A DNA stretch of 64,000 bases from assembly GCA_021234155.1 (NCBI GenBank), contig JAJEKV010000079.1, positions 1,866,789 through 1,930,788 of the forward strand, written 5' to 3'. This document shows, piece after piece, positions 58,841-64,000 of the stretch. A program made the position numbers and the translations under genes. Positions within the stretch are counted from its first letter, which is position 1. Every line of letters begins with the position of its first letter. The notes beneath the pieces were generated by a model. The model saw only the letters and a program-made list of their open reading frames with translations, was not told the origin of the DNA and ran no database searches. This DNA is from Isoetes taiwanensis. Lineage: Eukaryota; Streptophyta; Lycopodiopsida; Isoetales; Isoetaceae.

Positions 58841-60100
58841 CATGCATTCTCGCAGCATGCAGAATGGTCTCATGTTATAAACTGGTGCTTTTGCCCATTT
58901 AAGAATAACCTTGGCAAATGCAGATAATATGATTCAAGTTGTAAGAAATTATGAAACTGATAATAATTGAGCTAGCATGGATACCTTGTGATGGCCTTGT
59001 GAAACATTGATCCAGGAGTCGCAATGATACATGTAAAGGCCATCCCACAAACTTTAGAGCAACACCCATCAAAGACAAAAAATAGGCATAGATATAAAAG
59101 AATGTTCTCACCTGTACAATATGCATAAGCAGTAAAAATGCGATCTGCCAAATTGAACCTTTGATGTTTGTGCAACTATTAATAGAGCAACTAGAGGAGG
59201 ACCAGAAGGTTCCTATGGCAAAGAAACTATAAAAGTTTGTCTTACCAATGAAACTCAAAGCTTTCTTCTGCATAAAATAAGAAGCAATGGAAAAAAAATT
59301 GAGTTGCTTACCTCGAGCGATAGATGGTCTGTAACCGCTCAAAGAAATGTTGCAATGAAATGCTCCTTATCAATACTGAGCAAAGCTAACGAGTCATACA
59401 CCTGCATGAGAGCGAAAATCAGAATAAGTCGTTCATATTTAAAAGTAAAGAAACTCTCGTCCTTCTATAGTATGACATAGAAACAAAGAAATGAAGGAAA
59501 TCTTGCAGCATGCAGAAAGCAACGCCTCATGGTATAAACTGGTGCTTCTGTCCATTTAAGAGAATGATCTTGAAGAATACAGATGATATGATTCAAAGTT
59601 ATAAATTGGCATCTTGGAGAATCCAGATAATATGATTCAAGTCATGAAATCGGCAACAACAACTGAGCTAGAATGGCATAACCTAACAAAGACATGCATG
59701 TTGGCAAATGAAACTGGATTACCTGGGTACCTTGCGATGACACTGTGAAACCTTATAAAAGATACAATGAAAAATGATAAAAACAGGCTTCGAAAAGGTT
59801 CAGCACGATGATATATACAGAGGCCAAGAATGCAAAAAATGCATGTACCAAAGTGAGAGGTTGCAACACCTACCAAAGACAAAATATGCATAGATATAAG
59901 GAAGTGTTCTCGCCTACAGAAACATTTGCATAAGTAGAAACACAATCTCCCAACAGTTTAAACCTTTAATCTCCATGACTATCCTTGACTTTATATGCTC
60001 TCTTATCATTTTGCTGCTGCAAAATGCAATATCTAGCAAGTAATAAGGCATTCTCAATTGTTACCTCAAGCATCGGCCAAAAGAAAGGGGGAATTGATCG
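58840..60100. repeat. Tandemly duplicated tract (two degenerate units)
   Basis: Blocks at about 58850-58960 and 59035-59170 recur at about 59505-59640 and 59855-59990. Shared sequence includes GCAGCATGCAGAA, TATAAACTGGTGCTT(C/T)TG, AGATAATATGATTCAAGT, ATGCATAGATATAA and TGTTCTC(A/G)CCT. The minus-strand frames 58899-59342 and 59637-59945 are hydrophobic but differ between the units, so they are not convincing genes. Confidence 0.6.
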
Positions 60101-61539
60101 TGAAAAGCTATGACTTCAAGAATTAGAAAGCATGGTGATCTGCAACTTATGAGAGAATTAGACACGATTTATCAACTTCTGGACCAAGGGTGAAGGTAAG
60201 ATTGCTCAGTGACAATGACCAACTTACAACATAGACCTGTTTGCCTATTTATCCAACAAAACTTAAGCCTAAAACATGTCTACAGGGGACACAAAGTGCG
60301 AACAAATGATATGAACCAGGTCTTTGCCAGTCTCCTCTTTGCTCCAGTCTGTAGCCTTCATGTACAGCCAAAGAAACCCCTCACAAATCTCACCATCACA
60401 GTAAGCAAGAAAACAATGGATGAACTGATGGCAGGTTGTTAAATATAGTCACAACATAACTCATGAAAGCCCTTAAGATTATCATCTTCTCATGTAATTG
60501 AAACAAACTACCAGGCAGCATGACAAATAACAAAAAACTATATGGCAAAGGAGGCACAAAGGTGGAAAAAAAAAGTAATCTACATGTAAGACCCTCTTGC
60601 TTGATCATACCATTCTTTCTTGAATGCCTCGCTGCAAATTGAGTCAAATCCTGCATCGATCATTGTGAGGCTATGAAAAGGAACAATCCTAGAATTAGGA
60701 ACCATGCATTTACCTTCTTGCTCATGGGGTACAATGTTGCATGTCATATAGCATTCACACATCGAGTGGGAGAAGCAAGGCCTTTAATATGGACCTGTGC
60801 AACAATGATCCGGTAGAGGTAACTGTTCTATAGCTATCAAATTCCTACATAAAGAACCTACAATTCAATTTGAAAGCACCAGCTTCTATAGCTTTTCCAC
60901 AATTTGAAGCGGATATACTTTTAATAGAATAACTTATATGACTCAAAATGAAATGGACAAAAGACTTAAAATGAATTGTATAGAAAATGAAGTCTTCATC
61001 TCTGTAACTTTGCTGACGGAGTTGAGATTCACGAAAAAAATGGAGCGCCCCAAATCTCTGATATAGGCTTTGAAATCTCACTTAAACCTCTATAGGTGCT
61101 TCAAAGAAAATAATAAACAAAAAAAAATGCAAACATTAGAACATACCATTATGTAGTTTGGAAAATAGCTACAAAAGATGTGTATTAGCATGCCCAAATA
61201 CCATGAGAGCATTTGTGTCTCAACCAGAAGGCCTAATTCAAGACATAAATCATATACCTGCTTGCCAGTCACTGGCGGCTCGTGTAAACTTATATATTTC
61301 CAAGACAACTGCGAGGTCTTTGAGTTGCCTCTTGATGCAAATCATCAGATGTCGGACCGATGGATAATCATATGGTCACAAATTCATCCTATAAAAAATG
61401 CCACCAGTAGCCATTCTCAGAGGTTTTGCCCTGGAAAACTATGAAATCTTGCAAGAACATGTCGGCTACAGATAGAGATGAACCTATGTAGCCAAGAATC
61501 GTGCCTACCATAAACAATCTAAGAAGCAGACCGAATTAC
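60101..61539. other. Unassigned sequence next to a candidate exon
   Basis: No recognised gene. Several minus-strand stretches look mildly coding (for example KDLAVVLEIYKFTRAASDWQ near 61318-61260), with GT and AG dinucleotides nearby. They might be further exons of the candidate at 61540-61646, but no chain of exons could be joined reliably. Confidence 0.3.
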
Positions 61540-61646
61540 CTCAAAAGCCCCAGTTATGGAAGTCGATAGAATGCCGAACCACCAAAAGCAGAGGCTACTC
61601 CACGACTTTGGGTTGATCAGCTTATGGCACCATCCGTCCTCCATCC
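61540..61646 (-). CDS. Candidate first coding exon of an unrecognised gene or captured gene fragment
   Basis: Minus strand. The acceptor-like TTTATTTGCAG precedes the exon, the ATG is at 61644, and 35 open codons end at GAG|GTAATT, a good donor. The peptide begins MEDGWCHKLINPKSWSSLC and continues with a hydrophobic stretch (CFWWFGILSTSITGAF) that could span a membrane. The family is not recognised. It lies right of a Helitron 3' end, so a captured gene fragment is possible. No downstream exon is confirmed. Confidence 0.35.
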
Positions 61647-61889
61647 CTGCAAATAAACTTGGCACAATCGTGGCAGATGAATGCCGAAATTGGAAGAGAG
61701 CGAAATCGATATGAAAGGGCAAAATTGAAATCCATATCGAAATTGAAATCAGACCCAAAAAAAATCTCAAATTTTTAGAATATCGGTTTTTCTTTCCGGC
61801 TGCCAAAATCCATGAAACCTTATAGAAATCACTTAAAATAAATTTCAAAAATGTTTTCCTCCAGATCGGAAAATTCCAAATTAAAAGGG

Positions 61890-62300
61890 TTGATTTTATG
61901 AGAAAGATTCAACTTCTCATCATAAAAAGCTAAAATATAAGGTATTTGGCAAATAACAAAACAGAAAATTTCTTTATGATACCAACTATAAATGTTAAAG
62001 TCTATAAGCAAGAACTTACATATAAGATAGATATATTTGTTAAAAATAATTTGATAACAATGTACATAAATAAATAAATAAATCATTGAATAGTTTTGTA
62101 AGTTAAAAAAATACAACACTGGCTCCACTTATTGTATACATATATCGCATATATACTAGTTACAGTACATGTGTTATAGCCTTTATTAATATGTTTTAAT
62201 ATTTGAAATTTAAAACTATTGCTAATACACTTGCATTTTTGCTTCGAATAAAACATTAAAAGAAGACAATGAAAATTACTTATGTGGAGATGCTTCTTGC
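61890..62300. repeat. Dispersed repeat R, copy 3
   Basis: An uninterrupted copy. It shares AAAGATTCAACTTCT(C/T), TTAGCAAATAACAAAA-type sequence and AACTTACATATAAGAT with copy 2, and the TTGTTAAAAATAATTTGATAA block with copies 1 and 2. It provides the empty-site reference for the Helitron insertion at 54098. Confidence 0.75.
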
Positions 62301-62302
62301 CA

Positions 62303-62880
62303 AATTCCATCGACCCGAGCCCTCGGATCGAGATTCTAGAGGGGGCGAGCATGCATGTCTCGCATGCATGCATTGCATGCCTTCTCTGTATGGGAGATCG
62401 CTATATTAATCGAGGTTCTTCATCAACGTCTCATCGGCGCTTCCTCTTCTCTCTCAGCAGTACCTTATTCTCTATTCTTTGAAACCATGCAGGGGAGGGG
62501 CTTCTCCCTGCTTGGATTGACCAATTTGGCATTTCTTTCATGCTGTGGCATGTCCTTTCTCGGCCTTGCCTCTTCTTTAGCCATAATCCTTTGACCTTCG
62601 TCCTCGATCCCGTTTTGATAAGAAAGTTCTCTTCTATTCGGGAGGTTTTGGTCGTTTTCATGCGAGCCCCATTCTAGAATTCCATCGATCCGAGCCCTCG
62701 GATCGAGATTCTAGAGGGGGCGAGCATGCATGTCTCGCATGCATGCATTGCATTGCATGCCTTCCTTGGATGGGAGATCACTATATTAATCGAGGTTCTT
62801 CATCAACGTCTCATCGGTGCTTCCTCTTCTCTCTCAGCAGTATCTTATTCTCTATTCTTTGAAACCCACCCTCTCCCCCC
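62303..62880. repeat. Direct duplication of a GC-richer block (about 185 bp, 380 bp apart)
   Basis: 62303-62492 and 62684-62868 share CGAGCCCTCGGATCGAGATT, AGGGGGCGAGCATGCATGTC, ATATTAATCGAGGTTCTTCA and CTTATTCTCTATTCTTTGAA. Both include several CATGCATG motifs. The unit's outer part, TCGTTTTCATGCGAGCCCCA, occurs at about 62651 and again at 63391, giving a third partial unit. The open frames in it are duplicated with frame changes and are not convincing genes. Confidence 0.8.
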
Positions 62881-62926
62881 CCCCCTTATTTGTTTAATGT
62901 ATTTGTCGCCTGGCACGCATGACTAG

Positions 62927-63240
62927 CCCCTCTATTTGAAGAGGTTTTGTTTTGTTGTCGCGTGGCACGTGTGATCAGCCCCTCCACTTTGGGAGGTTTG
63001 TTTTGTCACATTTGTTCTAGTGTTGGTGATGTGCAGGTACAGATTAGCAAGCAGCAGCAGTAGTAGCTTCGACTTCTCCATTCATGGGTTTTATGGGAGC
63101 GAATTCGCAGCCTTACATTTGTCCAAACCCCTTGGTGAAGGCTTATCACTAGGGTTTTTCCTCGAAAACCCGAAAGGGCGGGGTTTTTTAATCCCGGTGA
63201 TAAGTTTTCGGTAGGTACACAGACCAAACATCTATTAGCA
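62927..63240 (+). repeat. Dispersed repeat ending in the shared hairpin (copy 2)
   Basis: The partner of 12326-12600, with a longer interior (an AGCAGCAGCAGTAGTAG stretch at about 63049). It ends in the best-preserved plus-strand version of the stem-loop. Confidence 0.7.
63142..63204 (+). other. Shared 3'-end stem-loop, copy 5 (well preserved)
   Basis: The outer arms CTTATCAC (63142-63149) and GTGATAAG (63197-63204) pair perfectly. The inner arms AAAACCC (63165-63171) and GGGTTTT (63181-63187) pair perfectly around GAAAGGGCG. Compared with the LINE version, the sixth base of the outer stem changes T to C on the left and A to G on the right, so pairing is kept. Confidence 0.75.
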
Positions 63241-64000
63241 TTGTATTTTATGGGGTCCAAGTTGTATAATTGGATATTCCCTTTATTTTTCATCGTGGAT
63301 AGTTCGCATGTATGCGGCTATCCACTATCCACCATTGTAGAAAATCTGCTGAGATGAATGAGAAGCCTATCTATCGGGAGGTTTTTGTCGTTTTCATGCG
63401 AGCCCCATTCTAGAATCTCACTTTTTCAGAATTTTTGGCAAAATTGTCGTCTGCTAAATCAAGATAAAAATTTCTAAAAAGCAGAAAAATAAGAATATGG
63501 CTATGGAATCTTACCAGCTTGGTGAAGAAAGCTAGGCAAAAATGAGAAAGGAACAAAAGTAGCACAAGACATGTACTATAAGAGAAAATACCCATGAGAA
63601 AACATGGAGATAAGTGTGAAGTTGTGAAAATGGCAATGGGGTGGTCATGAGAACCCCATAGAAGAAAAATACCTATGGAGGTAAGATGCAGATGATGTGA
63701 CAGAAATAAAAGGAGTCAAGTCATGAAATTTGGAGAAAGAAGGAAAAAAGAAAAGCTTGAAGAACAAATTGTGAAGGAAACCATCTTAGCAAGGGTAAGA
63801 CATAAAGATTACGGAAAAACCCGTAGAAACCATGCGAGAGTAAGGGGGATTTTTTTTCGCCCATCTGTACCGTATAAGTATGGAATGAGTTTTTTTTCGC
63901 TTGAATTATATGAGAAATATGGTCGACATATATGAAATACGAGGGAAATTTTTTAAGGAAAATTTTGTATTAGGGTTAATTTCTCTTGACCCTATGCATG
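63241..64000. other. Intergenic, nothing recognised
   Basis: AT-rich. It includes the third partial copy of the duplicated block (about 63380-63418) and a short stretch (63411-63460) resembling part of repeat R. No gene seen up to the window end. Confidence 0.4.

Noticed and set aside
58899-59945. Two hydrophobic minus-strand frames suggesting a membrane protein pair
   Set aside because: They come from a tandem DNA duplication, but frame and residues do not correspond between the units.

Overview
The window looks like nuclear DNA of a land plant. The three host genes found have plant-type proteins and short GT-AG introns, including the intron placed directly after the ATG that is typical of plant ADF genes. 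Gene density is low, at three intact genes in 64 kb, and most of the rest is decayed transposable elements. The mix of elements (LINEs with a hexanucleotide 3' tail, Helitrons, HARBI1-type and Merlin/IS1595-type DNA transposons, small LTR elements) and the ADF sequence would suit a fern, lycophyte or other seedless plant. The exact lineage is inference.

Host genes. A mitochondrial-type IscA iron-sulfur assembly protein (3 exons, minus strand, 9593-11434) and an actin-depolymerizing factor (3 exons, minus strand, 14182-14833) lie near each other. A complete PIG-A gene, the catalytic subunit of the first step of GPI-anchor synthesis, occupies 36731-40675 on the plus strand (8 exons, 443 codons, one GC-AG intron). 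All three reconstruct as uninterrupted reading frames with consistent splice phases. They act in unrelated pathways (Fe-S assembly, actin turnover, ER GPI synthesis), and nothing suggests they work together.

Mobile DNA, left to right. A LINE fragment lacking its RT core lies at 960-2600 (minus). A small repeat ends in a conserved hairpin at 12.3-12.6 kb, next to a Helitron 3' terminus at 12.06 kb. A much more complete LINE (25.01-28.69 kb, minus) has endonuclease, RT and zinc-finger remnants, a 3' hairpin and a (TTATTC)n tail. A tRNA-like SINE head and an LTR primer-binding site are at 29.3-29.6 kb, and a broken HARBI1-like transposase is at 31.1-32.2 kb. Downstream of PIG-A, 40.87-50.09 kb is a tandem segmental duplication. 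Each copy carries a head-to-head foldback of a Merlin/IS1595-type transposase, and one copy has a 1.83 kb microhomology deletion. A truncated Ty1/copia element (50.9-53.1 kb) abuts the 126 bp LTR of a second retroelement.

The right-hand 10 kb holds a Helitron 3' end inserted into a dispersed repeat, a 2.7 kb inverted repeat, another Helitron 3' end in the opposite orientation, a tandemly duplicated tract with one candidate unrecognised exon, and a duplicated GC-rich block.

The most unusual signals are (i) a stem-loop shared by the 3' ends of at least three otherwise different element types, five copies in the window, with compensatory base changes, and (ii) the palindromic Merlin-like transposases.
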